From: Legionella anisa
GTDB taxonomy: Bacteria > Pseudomonadota > Gammaproteobacteria > Legionellales > Legionellaceae
DNA: 64,000 nucleotides
Assembly: GCF_001467525.1 (NCBI RefSeq)
Contig: NZ_LNXS01000004.1
Span: 1-64,000, forward strand
Direction: 5' to 3'
A model generated the notes under the pieces. It ran no database searches, was not told where the DNA came from, and saw nothing but the letters and a program-made list of their open reading frames with translations. Position numbers and translations under genes: made by a program. This document shows, in pieces, positions 53,977 through 63,486 of this stretch (within the stretch, counting starts at the first letter, position 1; every line of letters starts with the position of its first letter).

Positions 53977-55338
53977 TTAAATCGAATTTTCCAGTGTAGA
54001 AGTTTTTCCTAAATCCAGGAGGTGTCCTGTAGATGCCGATTTAAAAAGAGAGTATCGTTGGCGTGGCGACAGTTCATTATCATCTTTAGATAGATGAAGC
54101 GGCTGAGTGACTTTTATGCTGTCTGACACAACGTGGTCTTCTTGTTTTGGACTCTCAAGATTGACTTGTTGTTCTTTTAGCGCTTCTAACTCTGAAGTTA
54201 AACTAGATACGATACCTTGAGCTTCTTCTGCTTGCAAAAGAGCCGCCTCCTTCTGCGCTTTCAATTCAGCCACTTCTTTTTCAAGGCTCTTAATTTTTAA
54301 TTGATCGGAATCATGTTGTTCCAGTAAGTTAATCTTAAAAGTGATACTTGTAATTAATTCTTCCAACTCCTCTGTTTCTTTTTTTACTGTTTCCGCTTTA
54401 CACAATTTATCAATTTTCTTTTTATCCAGTCCTCTCCAGCGGCTAATCAAATTTTCAATCCCCGGACGTTCGACAAACCAATAAACACTTAGTGCGGCTA
54501 AACCAACAGCAACACCTGCAACAACAATTGGCCATGCCGTTGCCGCCATAGTAGTAACAAACAAACCCGCAATGGCTAAAGCGACAGTTTGACCGGCAAA
54601 AAAACCACCACTAAAAAATAAAATACCCGCAACAGCTGCGGTGACGTATTTAGCCGCTTGTAAATAGGGATTATTCGCAGCAGATGTTAGATCCGTTCGA
54701 ATTTGTTCTAAGTCCTTATATCGTTGCAATAACATTTTTGCAATCTGAAGATCCTCTTCATATTCTTCCTTAGTTTTCTGGACAGTTTTAGCAAGACGCA
54801 TACGAACAGCTTGGATTTGTTTGACCTCGTCAAGTAAAACATCAACTAATTTTTTAGTGTCTGTGGATTTAATACCCAAATTTTTGGAAACTTCAACCAA
54901 ATCAAAACTATAAAATACAACCATGGAAAGAACGGAAAATAATGTTCCTGCCACAAATAAAGCAATGGTTGGAATAGAAGAAAAGATTCCCATGAATGCG
55001 GTAATACCATCAAACCCTTCGCAACCAAAATAAACAGTTCCGGCAAGAGCCAATAGCGCATATTTGGTTTTTGCACTCATCCCCCCTTTTGGGGTTTCTT
55101 CTTCTGGCAGTCCAGGATTTAATGACTTATGGATATCTTTTAATAAAGAGGCTCGCAATGAGGTAATTAAAAAAAATGCAGGGTTGTCGCTGGCAATTTT
55201 CGAATTTTGCTCAAGCCACGTATACAGCTTTTTTTTATCAATTTGCGTTGCGTTTGCAAAAGTGAGGCTTGAATCTATTGCACTTAATTGTGTAATTAAT
55301 TCTCGACTTTCTGGACTTAAAGTAACTTCATTTGTCAT
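53977..55338 (-). CDS. Orphan membrane and coiled-coil protein, candidate effector
   Basis: 453 aa, family not recognised. About five hydrophobic segments come in two groups (residues about 93-150 and 225-290). A long coiled coil follows (about 305-395, SLEKEVAELKAQKEAALLQ) and a polar Ser/Thr-rich tail. There is no signal peptide. Membrane hairpins joined to a coiled coil are typical of Legionella effectors that target host vesicles, so this role is plausible but unproven. A run of six G's lies just before the ATG as ribosome site. Confidence 0.7.
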   Translation of the reverse strand: MTNEVTLSPESRELITQLSAIDSSLTFANATQIDKKKLYTWLEQNSKIASDNPAFFLITSLRASLLKDIHKSLNPGLPEEETPKGGMSAKTKYALLALAGTVYFGCEGFDGITAFMGIFSSIPTIALFVAGTLFSVLSMVVFYSFDLVEVSKNLGIKSTDTKKLVDVLLDEVKQIQAVRMRLAKTVQKTKEEYEEDLQIAKMLLQRYKDLEQIRTDLTSAANNPYLQAAKYVTAAVAGILFFSGGFFAGQTVALAIAGLFVTTMAATAWPIVVAGVAVGLAALSVYWFVERPGIENLISRWRGLDKKKIDKLCKAETVKKETEELEELITSITFKINLLEQHDSDQLKIKSLEKEVAELKAQKEAALLQAEEAQGIVSSLTSELEALKEQQVNLESPKQEDHVVSDSIKVTQPLHLSKDDNELSPRQRYSLFKSASTGHLLDLGKTSTLENSI

Positions 55339-55772
55339 ACTGCCCCCCTAAATTACCGGACTTATTTTGCTGTTCAAGCAACACAAGGGAATAACTCATA
55401 TGATACTGATTATTTATTAAACAAATATTAAATTAAATAGATAAAGTGTAAAAAAATACCTTTTTTTGTTAAATAAGAGTAAAAATGCTTCTATTTGGTG
55501 CAAAAAAACAGAGTACATGATAATTTTTTTCTTACTGATTTGAGAGCGAATTACGAATCGACTCTTAATAATCCGCAACAACAAGCTCCTTTTTTCAATA
55601 CAAATCAGAAAGAGCGCATACCCATTTCTTCCCGTGCATACGTACTTTCTGTATGGAGCCTAAGTGAACTATGATGTCATTTTGGAATTCCCAAGAAATA
55701 AATTAATTTGGCCAATCTTGGTAAGTTAGGCTATTTTAGTAATTGAAATTTATATAAAATTAGGGGTTTTTA
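55339..55772. other. Gene-free intergenic stretch
   Basis: No gene, strong repeat or RNA fold is seen. It is very A/T-rich near 55400-55520 and must hold the divergent promoters of the orphan membrane protein and the GST-like gene. Confidence 0.4.
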
Positions 55773-56462
55773 ATGATCACTTTATATTCTTATCCAGAAC
55801 TTTTTGGTCTTCCAGATAATAACCCTTTTGGCCTGAAAGTAGATACTTTCCTTAGATTAACCCAAATAGATTACCAACATGAACATATTATTAATACCCA
55901 GGATGCACCCAGAGGACAGTTACCTTACCTAAGTGATGAGGGGCAAATTATTACTGACAGTAACATGATTATCCAATATCTTTCGCAGAAATATGTTAAT
56001 TTGGATCATGACTTAACTGAAGTACAAAAGAACATTCATTTTTTAACAACGCGAATGTTAGATAATCACATGTATTGGGTTATGTCCTATTCACGTTGGC
56101 AAGATGAACAATTCTGGCCTTTGTTTAAAGCTGAATTCTTAAAACAATTTTCTGAGTTATCTGAAACCACTCTTGAGCAAGTCAGAAAATATAATATTGA
56201 AAAATATCATTACCAAGGTATTGGTAGATATCCCGCTAAAGATATATATCAATCAGGTATTGATGATTTACAAGCAATTCTTTTCATTTTAGGAGATAAG
56301 GATTATCTATTTGGCGATAAAGTACATACACTGGATGCGTGTTGTTATGGATTTTTAGCCAATATTCTCTATTTTGAAATTGAAACACCACTGAAGGATT
56401 TTATAGTGCAAACTCCTCTACGAAATTATACCAATCGGATCAGAAGTTTAGTGGGATATTAA
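55773..56462 (+). CDS. Glutathione S-transferase family protein (FAXC/metaxin-like)
   Basis: 229 aa. The N-terminal thioredoxin-like domain has NPFGLKVDTFLRLTQIDYQ and RGQLPYLSDEGQIITDSNMIIQYLSQKY, the pattern of the FAXC/metaxin branch, in which the usual catalytic Ser or Cys is replaced. The C-terminal helical domain ends in HTLDACCYGFLANILYF. Typical GST catalysis is uncertain. AGGGG lies 8 bases before the ATG. It is convergent with the two-component pair. Confidence 0.88.
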   Translation: MITLYSYPELFGLPDNNPFGLKVDTFLRLTQIDYQHEHIINTQDAPRGQLPYLSDEGQIITDSNMIIQYLSQKYVNLDHDLTEVQKNIHFLTTRMLDNHMYWVMSYSRWQDEQFWPLFKAEFLKQFSELSETTLEQVRKYNIEKYHYQGIGRYPAKDIYQSGIDDLQAILFILGDKDYLFGDKVHTLDACCYGFLANILYFEIETPLKDFIVQTPLRNYTNRIRSLVGY

Positions 56463-56479
56463 TTATCTAATAAATCCAT

Positions 56480-56932
56480 TTAATTTTTATTCCAAATAGC
56501 TTCGAGAGCCTTGAGCTCAATTTCGGTTAAAAGTTCATATTTATTAACCGTATGAGAGGTATGATTTGGATAATGTTCAAGACATTTTTTAATCAGTTTT
56601 AATAAATCCTTCTCATTTATTGGTTTAGTAATAAAATCAATGGCTCCAGCTTTTATCGCTCGCACAGCCATGGGTATATCACCATAGGCGGTAATGATAA
56701 TTACTTTGAGTAAGCTATTTTGTCCTTTTAATTTTTCGAGTAGTTCAAGGCCATCTATATCAGGCATACGAACATCGGTAATCAAACACCCTATATGCTT
56801 GGGATTATGTTGCTCCAGAAAATCGGTTGCATTCGCGTAGGTTTTAACTTCAAAACTCATCGAGTCAAAAAGCCATTTCAAAGCACGCAATACGTCCTCA
56901 TCATCATCAACAATATAAATTGTCTTATCCAT
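56480..56932 (-). CDS. Response regulator, output domain cut short
   Basis: 150 aa. Receiver domain of FixJ type: acidic pocket VDDDED, phosphate-accepting D53 in CLITDVRMP, T81 in ITAYGD and K103 in FITKP. After the linker, the C-terminus reads LLTEIELKALEAIWNKN and stops. This matches the first turn of a LuxR-type helix-turn-helix (LTxRExxVLxxI) with the rest missing. The downstream DNA in all frames does not continue it. It may have lost DNA binding or act through protein contact. It overlaps the kinase gene by 8 bases. Confidence 0.88.
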   Translation of the reverse strand: MDKTIYIVDDDEDVLRALKWLFDSMSFEVKTYANATDFLEQHNPKHIGCLITDVRMPDIDGLELLEKLKGQNSLLKVIIITAYGDIPMAVRAIKAGAIDFITKPINEKDLLKLIKKCLEHYPNHTSHTVNKYELLTEIELKALEAIWNKN

Positions 56933-58118
56933 TGTGAGACTCCAAAAATTGATTAGGTAATCTAAAAGAACTTACAGTACCCTCACCAGAGACATTTCTT
57001 TCTATTTTGAAGTTTCCTCCATGTGCCTCAATAATTTTTTTACAAATATTTAACCCAAGACCTAAGCCGTATTCTTTGGTGCTGTAACATGAAGTAAATA
57101 GATTATCGAGTACATTTTGTGACACTCCAGGCCCATTATCAATAATGGTAACCAATACATCCGTATCATCGTTCTTTATCTTGATAAGCAAGAGAGGATT
57201 CATCGTTTTTGCATCGAACATCGCTTCAAAGGCATTATTAATAAGGTTTAAAAAAACCTGTCGCATTTGATTTCGATCCAAATAAACTTCAGTTAAATCC
57301 TCATCAAACTCATATTGAACTGTTCCCGAAAAATTGGAATAAAATTTTGACAGGATAACCGACTGCTTTGCCAATGAAGTTAAATTAACGCGCTCAAAAT
57401 GTAATTCCCCATGAGTTACAAAACGCTTCATGCGCTTAATAATGGTACTTATCAATTCAACTTGTTCTAATGCTTTCTGGAGTACGCTTATAAATTCATT
57501 GCTTCCTTTATCCTCTTGCTGTAAACGTAAAATACTCCCTAGCAAGTAAGAGTTCAATGCCAATAATGGCTGAGAAATTTCATGAGATAATGAAGATGCG
57601 GCTTCCCCTGAAAAATAACACCTTGATATACGTTCAAGCGTTGTTTGTTGTAACTTAATCAATTCCTGATTATGTTTCTCTTCCGTAATAAAATGCCAGG
57701 TGCCAATCATTTTAATTGGATTATTCTCCACATCACGAATGTAACGACCTCGAGCCGATACCCATTCATAATGACCTTTATTAGATAGAACACGAAAATC
57801 AGAATAATGATCCTCAAAATGAGTTAAAGAATTGACCAATGCATTGGCAATTTCCTCACGATCATCTGGATGAAGTCGTGTTATAAAATGATCTATATGT
57901 CCTACTTCACTGTTTTCATCTAAAACAGACAATGATTCTGAGTAGCCAAAATCAATGACTTCGTTTGTACCCAGATCCCACTGCCAAATATTTAATTTGC
58001 CAACATCTAACAATTCCATTAAGTAATCATGAGAGATTTCATAGGAGCGATTATTCGAAAATAGATCTTTGGAGCATTTCTTTTTTAAATCCAATGATAT
58101 CTTGGAGTTTATCATCAT
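56925..58118 (-). CDS. PAS-containing sensor histidine kinase (FixL-like)
   Basis: 397 aa without clear membrane helices, so cytoplasmic. A PAS/PAC fold covers about residues 35-150 (IWQWDLGTNEVIDFG, then FRVLSNKGHYEWVSARGRYI and IGTWHFITEEK). H179 lies in the H-box ASSLSHEISQPLLALNSYL, and the ATP-binding part has the N-box NLINNAFEA, G1 IIDNGPGVS and G2 YGLGLGLNICKKI. Input could be a gas, redox state or small ligand; no haem signature can be asserted. It is directly followed by the truncated response regulator. Confidence 0.91.
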   Translation of the reverse strand: MMINSKISLDLKKKCSKDLFSNNRSYEISHDYLMELLDVGKLNIWQWDLGTNEVIDFGYSESLSVLDENSEVGHIDHFITRLHPDDREEIANALVNSLTHFEDHYSDFRVLSNKGHYEWVSARGRYIRDVENNPIKMIGTWHFITEEKHNQELIKLQQTTLERISRCYFSGEAASSLSHEISQPLLALNSYLLGSILRLQQEDKGSNEFISVLQKALEQVELISTIIKRMKRFVTHGELHFERVNLTSLAKQSVILSKFYSNFSGTVQYEFDEDLTEVYLDRNQMRQVFLNLINNAFEAMFDAKTMNPLLLIKIKNDDTDVLVTIIDNGPGVSQNVLDNLFTSCYSTKEYGLGLGLNICKKIIEAHGGNFKIERNVSGEGTVSSFRLPNQFLESHNG

Positions 58119-58473
58119 GTCCTCTATTCGCTACAGTTGCCGTTAAACAAAAACTGCTTCTTCACTTTTGAGAATAATACCACAGTATTTTGTACTTGCT
58201 AACAATATTAAATTATAAGTTAACATAATGATTTTTATATAATTTTTTTATAAATGGTCTATAAAAAAATTAAAGGACTCATGACCCAAGCGGCCTAAGG
58301 TATTGTCTGTTTTTTGATTATAATTTTGAGGCATTGAATCATTATTCAAGAAATACTTTACTTGTTTACTACGTCCCGCGGACAAGCCGTGGAACATAGA
58401 AACAAAGATATTGAACGTAGTGATACCTTAGTCAAGTGACTCAAACTATTATTGAAAGCACTCCAAGTTCAAC
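58119..58473. other. Intergenic stretch holding one dispersed repeat
   Basis: No gene is seen. A hairpin (58369-58399, CTACGTCCCGCGG...) of the dispersed family lies in it. The A/T-rich part near 58200-58260 should carry the kinase promoter. Confidence 0.4.
58369..58399. repeat. GTCCCGCGG-type hairpin repeat
   Basis: CTACGTCCCGCGG (58369-58381) pairs imperfectly with CCGTGGAACATAG (58387-58399) around ACAAG. Its core is closely related to 19163-19192 and 39685-39729. Confidence 0.6.
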
Positions 58474-60183
58474 TTAATCAGCAAGTAGGTAAGGCTTATA
58501 AACTGGATCCCACACATTGTTAGCAAGTTCTTCCTCAAATCCTGATTCATTAACCCCAGCAAGACCTTCCGATATCGCCTGTTTTCCTACAGCTTTTGCA
58601 ACAGCAAAACTAATTGAGCGAAGCTGGGCAAGTGGAGGCAGAAGATTAGCTGATTTATTTTCCCGAGCAGGAGAGCATGCTGCAAGAGCTAGTGCAGCAG
58701 CCTTAATCATTCCATCGGAAACTCTTTTTGCTTTAGAAGAGATAATGCCTAAAGCTAAGCCTGGAAAAATATATGAATTATTCGTCTGATCGATATGATA
58801 CTCTTTTCCATTGAATTGTACGGGTTCAAAAGGACTTCCTGTTCCGATTAAAGCCCGACCTTCCGTCCAATTGAGCAGATCTTTAGGTATTGCTTCACTA
58901 TGAGAAGTTGGATTGGAAAGTGGAAAAATAACCGGACGATCCGTGTATTTCGCCATAGTGCGTACTACCTCTTCGGTAAATGCCCCTTGTTGTGTTGACA
59001 CACCAATCAGTGCTGTAGGTTTGACATTACGCACCACATCGAGTAGTCCGATTTCCTCGGAATTGGTCACTTGCCAACCTGCCACCTCAGAACGTTTGCG
59101 GGCAAAAGCTGCCTGAGAAGCGGTCAACCCCTTACCCCCTTCTACAAGAAGTCCATATCTGTCCACAGCATAAATACGATCGCCTGCTTCCTGATCACTT
59201 AATCCGGCATCCCTAAGCGCACCACGCATCAATTGAGCAATTCCATAGCCCGTGCCACCAAAACCAAGAAAAACAATTTTCTGCTCCTTGAGCGGAATTC
59301 CAGTCACATTAATGGCAGAAAGTAGAGTACCTGTTGCCATAGCAGCAGTTCCCTGGATGTCATCATTAAAAGTACACAGTTGATCCCGATAGCGCTCCAA
59401 CAACCGTGCCGCATTCACACCTGCAAAATCTTCCCATTGTAGAAGAACATTTGGCCAACGACGTTTAACTGCAGATACAAATGTATCAACAAATTCGTCA
59501 TACTCTGCGCCACGAATACGATTGTGCCGCCAACCAATATAAAGAGGGTCGGCTAATCGCTCTTCATTGTCTGTTCCCACATCCAAAAGAATAGGCAAAC
59601 AATATTGAGGAGGAATACCTGCTAAAGCAGTATAAAGTGCCATTTTACCTATTGGGATTCCCATCCCACCTGCTCCTTGATCACCAAGACCAAGAATGCG
59701 CTCACCGTCGCTCACAACGATACACTTAATTAAGTCATAACGTGGATGAGAAAAGATTTGATCAATCAAATTCTTGTTGGGATAACTAAGAAACAGGCCT
59801 CGTGGCTTACGGAATACTTCACTGAATTTTTGACATCCCTCCCCAACAACAGGAGTATAAACAATGGGGAGCATTTCCTCGATATTATTAATGATCAACG
59901 AGTAAAAAAGGGTTTCATTGTTATCTTGAAGATCACGTAAGAAACTGTACTTTTCTAAAGTGGTCGGCAATGCAGTCAAGCTATCATGACGGCGTTTTTG
60001 CTGATCATGCAAAGTACTCACTTGAGGGGGTAACAAACCGTGAAGAGAGAAAGCATCCCTTTCACTATTGGTAAACGCAGTGCCCTTGTTCAATCTGGAA
60101 TTATTCAGTAGATTATAACCTGTCAATAGGGTTTTGATGCTGCCATCTTTGAGATATTGAGTTTCTTGATCTGATTTTTTCAT
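58474..60183 (-). CDS. maeA: NAD-dependent malic enzyme
   Basis: 569 aa from the ATG at 60183, with AAGGAC about 7 bases upstream; 50 earlier in-frame residues would overlap the pirin gene and are unlikely. The long-form malic enzyme decarboxylates malate to pyruvate and CO2 with NAD. Signatures: YTPVVGEGCQKFS, the catalytic QWEDFAGVNAARLLERY, FNDDIQGTAAM, and the NAD-binding FLGFGGTGYGIAQL. PLSNPTSHSEA and GSPFEPV near the end are typical. The pirin gene lies immediately upstream on the same strand. Confidence 0.94.
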   Translation of the reverse strand: MKKSDQETQYLKDGSIKTLLTGYNLLNNSRLNKGTAFTNSERDAFSLHGLLPPQVSTLHDQQKRRHDSLTALPTTLEKYSFLRDLQDNNETLFYSLIINNIEEMLPIVYTPVVGEGCQKFSEVFRKPRGLFLSYPNKNLIDQIFSHPRYDLIKCIVVSDGERILGLGDQGAGGMGIPIGKMALYTALAGIPPQYCLPILLDVGTDNEERLADPLYIGWRHNRIRGAEYDEFVDTFVSAVKRRWPNVLLQWEDFAGVNAARLLERYRDQLCTFNDDIQGTAAMATGTLLSAINVTGIPLKEQKIVFLGFGGTGYGIAQLMRGALRDAGLSDQEAGDRIYAVDRYGLLVEGGKGLTASQAAFARKRSEVAGWQVTNSEEIGLLDVVRNVKPTALIGVSTQQGAFTEEVVRTMAKYTDRPVIFPLSNPTSHSEAIPKDLLNWTEGRALIGTGSPFEPVQFNGKEYHIDQTNNSYIFPGLALGIISSKAKRVSDGMIKAAALALAACSPARENKSANLLPPLAQLRSISFAVAKAVGKQAISEGLAGVNESGFEEELANNVWDPVYKPYLLAD

Positions 60184-60247
60184 TTTCAAGGTCCTTTTTA
60201 ATGAATATCTATTATAAAACCTAACTTGAGACATCTCCGTAAACAGT

Positions 60248-61168
60248 TTACTCTGGCAAAGGAATGAATTCGTGTTCATCACCAGGTATTTTTCCAAACT
60301 TCCCTTCTTTCCAATCCAATTTGGCCTGCTCAATTCTTTCTTTCGAACTGGCTACAAAATTCCACCAAAGATACCGCTGTTGTTCAAGAGCCGGTCCACC
60401 CAAAATAATCATATGTACATCTGAAGTCGCCGTTACTTTGATTTCAGCCCCTGTTTTAAGAATGAGCATTGTTGTGGCATCATATTGGGTACCATCAATC
60501 GTTATCTTACCATTCAAAATATGAATTGCCCGTTCTTCTACTGTTGATGGAATACTTAACTTGGCATGAGCCTTCAATTTACATTCAACAAAAAGTGCCT
60601 CATTTTGAGTGACAACCGATGATTTTAACCCCATCCATTCTCCTGAAATGATTCGCAAACTTACATTTTTATCTTCATTGTGCATGGGAGTGGCACTTTT
60701 ATCATAATGGGTAAATGAAGGGTTAGTTTCCTCTTTGTTAAGGGGCAATGCTAACCAACATTGAATACCAAAAAAATGCTGTGGGTAGAGACGATCCTGG
60801 CGCGGCGTACGCTCGGAATGAACAATTCCTCGGCCAGCAGTCATCAAGTTCACTTCTCCGGGGACAATAATTTGATGGCTGCCGAGCGTATCACGATGCT
60901 CCAATTTTCCAGAAAATAAATAAGTCATGGTTGATAAACCGATATGGGGGTGCGGGAGTATATCAATAGCCTTGCCCAAAAGCAGTTCACTAGGTCCTGC
61001 TTGATCCCAAAAAACAAAGGGACCTACAGTTCTTTTTTCCCTGGATGGTAAAATGCGATCTACATGAAACCCGCCAAGATCAACTGTTCGTGGAATAAGT
61101 GCTACGCTAACTTGCTCAGGACATCTTCGAGTCTCGCATATTGGGTCCTTTGCATTAAAATAACTCAT
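60248..61168 (-). CDS. Pirin family protein
   Basis: 306 aa from the ATG at 61168, with GGGAG upstream. The N-terminal cupin domain has HPHIGLSTMTYLFSGKLEHRDTLGS and PGEVNLMTAGRGIVHSER, giving the His/His/Glu/His metal site of pirins. A second cupin domain follows, with HILNGKITIDG. Bacterial pirins have quercetin 2,3-dioxygenase or regulatory activity. The gene lies 64 bases upstream of malic enzyme and may be co-transcribed with it. In Serratia, pirin affects pyruvate metabolism, so the pairing may matter (inference). Confidence 0.92.
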   Translation of the reverse strand: MSYFNAKDPICETRRCPEQVSVALIPRTVDLGGFHVDRILPSREKRTVGPFVFWDQAGPSELLLGKAIDILPHPHIGLSTMTYLFSGKLEHRDTLGSHQIIVPGEVNLMTAGRGIVHSERTPRQDRLYPQHFFGIQCWLALPLNKEETNPSFTHYDKSATPMHNEDKNVSLRIISGEWMGLKSSVVTQNEALFVECKLKAHAKLSIPSTVEERAIHILNGKITIDGTQYDATTMLILKTGAEIKVTATSDVHMIILGGPALEQQRYLWWNFVASSKERIEQAKLDWKEGKFGKIPGDEHEFIPLPE

Positions 61169-61337
61169 TTTTGGTATTCTCCCTGCATTACTCTGGAACA
61201 CAATATTGCGCTAGCGTATTTGAAATAAGCATAGCTCAAATTAGGAATTAAAGAGAGGCATTGTAAAATTATAAAAAGATGACATCGAGTCAATAAATTC
61301 CATTATCAACTAGAGCACTATTGTGGTGACACGACAG

Positions 61338-62108
61338 TCAAACATTCATCTTAGACATAAGAGCCTTATAGGGTTGATCAGAAATCGTAATCAAGCCAGA
61401 CAAAGGATGGCTTAAGATGATAATTGCTGTGAGATAAAATGACAGAAAAATACAGAGCATCACGTGAATACATATCTCGATAAAAACCCCTTCCAGCAAA
61501 AAAATTGAAACAATAATAATCGTAAATGTGCCAATTAAGATCATAAGGTACCATGCTGATGGAATAATTACATTAAGCATATTGATGCGTTGGTTTCGTG
61601 TTTCAGTTGCAGCATTCAAAGAGGAGATCACTCGATTATAATAGGATTGGGAGTAAGAGTCCGGCGGGTGAAACTTCAAAAGCTCTGAATAGATAGCTTG
61701 ACTTGCATCTTGAGTAATTGGTGATGCGTTCCCTTTTTGCATTGAAGGCCATTCATCGTTGAGAATAGAGAAAACATACGCTTGAAGCAATTTATCAATA
61801 TTTTGAAAAACAGGAGATGGAAACCCTCTGCTATTCTCCCAAGTGGTATATATTTGTGTTACTTCTTGTGCGACCAAACTTGTTGCCTCTTTGTAATTGG
61901 TCCATGAGATAAAGGTTACAAATCCTAGAAAGATACTAAAAAGACCTCCTATAATACTTACAACTAAGCGTGTACCGTGCATCTCAGCCGTAATATGCAT
62001 GGTCTTGCGTTTATAATAGAAAAGCACCTTAGTAAGAATCAAAAAGAACGCTATCCAAAATAAGAAAACGAATGGTGGATAGATATGAGCAACAATGGTA
62101 CGTAGCAC
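61338..62108 (-). CDS. DUF4239 membrane protein (bestrophin-like)
   Basis: 256 aa from a GTG with AAGGAGA 6 bases upstream. Two N-terminal and two C-terminal membrane segments enclose a soluble middle. Family features: LFSIFLGFVTFISWTNYKEATSLVAQEV, then AYVFSILNDEWPSMQKG and, near the end, ILSHPLSGLITISDQPY. DUF4239 proteins are distantly like bestrophin anion channels. No direct function is established. Confidence 0.82.
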   Translation of the reverse strand: MLRTIVAHIYPPFVFLFWIAFFLILTKVLFYYKRKTMHITAEMHGTRLVVSIIGGLFSIFLGFVTFISWTNYKEATSLVAQEVTQIYTTWENSRGFPSPVFQNIDKLLQAYVFSILNDEWPSMQKGNASPITQDASQAIYSELLKFHPPDSYSQSYYNRVISSLNAATETRNQRINMLNVIIPSAWYLMILIGTFTIIIVSIFLLEGVFIEICIHVMLCIFLSFYLTAIIILSHPLSGLITISDQPYKALMSKMNV

Positions 62109-62172
62109 GCAACTCTCCTTTATAGATGGATTGGAGCAGCATAAAAATCAATCATTTGTGTACTCTGGCGTT

Positions 62173-62772
62173 TTATTCAACGGAATAAACCATACCGTTT
62201 TGAGCTCCTTCAACACTTTTACTATAAGCCAAAGCAACTCGATTGACTGGCACCGGTTCAAAACCACGAAAAAAAGGTGCATACCGATTCATTGCTTCGG
62301 ATATGACTGTAGGACTTACTGCATTGATACGAATATGATGAGGTAATTCAATCGCTGCGCTTTTTACAAAAGAATCGATTGCCCCATTTACCATAGACGC
62401 AGATGTCCCCATAAGGATTGGATCATGGCTTAAAATACCACTTGTTAAAGTAAATGAACCGCCTTTATTGATGTATTTGAGGCCAATTAATACGAGCCTG
62501 ACTTGCCCCATCAATTTACTATTCAAACCAATAGTATATTGTTCTTCAGTAAAAGCCGTTAACGCTTCAAAGTATACCTCACCCGTTACAGCAACAACTG
62601 CATCGAACGAACCTATTGATTTGTAAAGCAATTCAATGGAACGGGCGTCTCTAACATCAACTTGAAAATCACCATTAGTATGTCCGACTGTAACCACTGT
62701 ATGACGTTGTTTGAGTTCTTTACATACTGCTTCACCTATTAATCCAGTTCCACCCACTACAATAATTTTCAT
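62173..62772 (-). CDS. Short-type SDR family oxidoreductase
   Basis: 199 aa from the ATG at 62772, with AAGGAAA 6 bases upstream; earlier in-frame Met codons are rejected. The Rossmann motif is VVGGTGLIGEAV. The protein is shorter than classical SDRs and ends soon after the VYSVE strand. The usual Y-x3-K is not clear: TLTSGILSHDPILMGTSASMVNGAIDSFVK holds the Ser but lacks a standard Tyr. It may reduce a small carbonyl or be non-catalytic. The short-SDR group (about 200 aa, NADP-binding) is the closest match. Confidence 0.86.
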   Translation of the reverse strand: MKIIVVGGTGLIGEAVCKELKQRHTVVTVGHTNGDFQVDVRDARSIELLYKSIGSFDAVVAVTGEVYFEALTAFTEEQYTIGLNSKLMGQVRLVLIGLKYINKGGSFTLTSGILSHDPILMGTSASMVNGAIDSFVKSAAIELPHHIRINAVSPTVISEAMNRYAPFFRGFEPVPVNRVALAYSKSVEGAQNGMVYSVE

Positions 62773-62957
62773 TTGTATTTCCTTTTTTAGAGACCTAATC
62801 ATCCTATCCAAGCTAATCGCGGCTAATTTTTGAATATAAAACAGCTTTTTTTGTCTACCTGGATTCCAGGTATAAAGCAAGGAACCCAGGTATTTTGATT
62901 ATATATCATGTGAGCGTTTATCCTATCATTATGTATTGTGACTTTTTTCACTTTGCT

Positions 62958-63320
62958 CTATTCCAATCCATATAATTGTTCCAGGATGTCATCAATGCCT
63001 TTTTGGACAGCAGAAATTCCTGATGTGGTTTTACAGTTCATTTGATTTGCATCATTCAGTAATCGGTATGAACGATGCAGATTGGTTCTGGCATTAAACC
63101 AGTATTCTTTTAATATAAATTTTCCACTATGATCTACTAATTTTGCCGCTTCGTGTATTATAGAAGAACAAGAATTTGTTTGATTGACATTTAACTCATC
63201 AATTTTTTGCGACAGTTCATAGCATTGATTCGCAAGATAGGCTTTCTCTTCATCAGGCATACTGTATGCTGCAAGTGAAAATAGGAAAAAAGAAGCACCG
63301 ATAAAAAATTTTTTAAGCAT
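62958..63320 (-). CDS. Small exported protein, four-cysteine
   Basis: 120 aa. The signal peptide (about residues 1-20, MLKKFFIGASFFLFSLAAYS) precedes a mature helical part of about 100 residues. Four cysteines remain in or after the junction (NQCYEL, NSCSSI, MNCKT and none in the tail), so one disulfide is likely with a spare Cys. No family is recognised. AAGGAT lies before the ATG. Expected location is periplasm or outside. Confidence 0.66.
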   Translation of the reverse strand: MLKKFFIGASFFLFSLAAYSMPDEEKAYLANQCYELSQKIDELNVNQTNSCSSIIHEAAKLVDHSGKFILKEYWFNARTNLHRSYRLLNDANQMNCKTTSGISAVQKGIDDILEQLYGLE

Positions 63321-63486
63321 TTAATCATCCTTTATAAATTTGCGTCCAAATGTCCACACGAAAATTTTACATGGGATTTTTTACTTTTCAATCCTCCTTG
63401 ATTAATTCACCTCAAATTACAAATCGACTAATAAAGCAAATTAATGTACAATTAAAATCCACAATGATTTAATCAAAATTTCATTT

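Noticed and set aside
60184..60333. Upstream extension of the malic enzyme gene
   Set aside because: It overlaps the pirin coding end and has no family similarity; the ATG at 60183 has a ribosome site.
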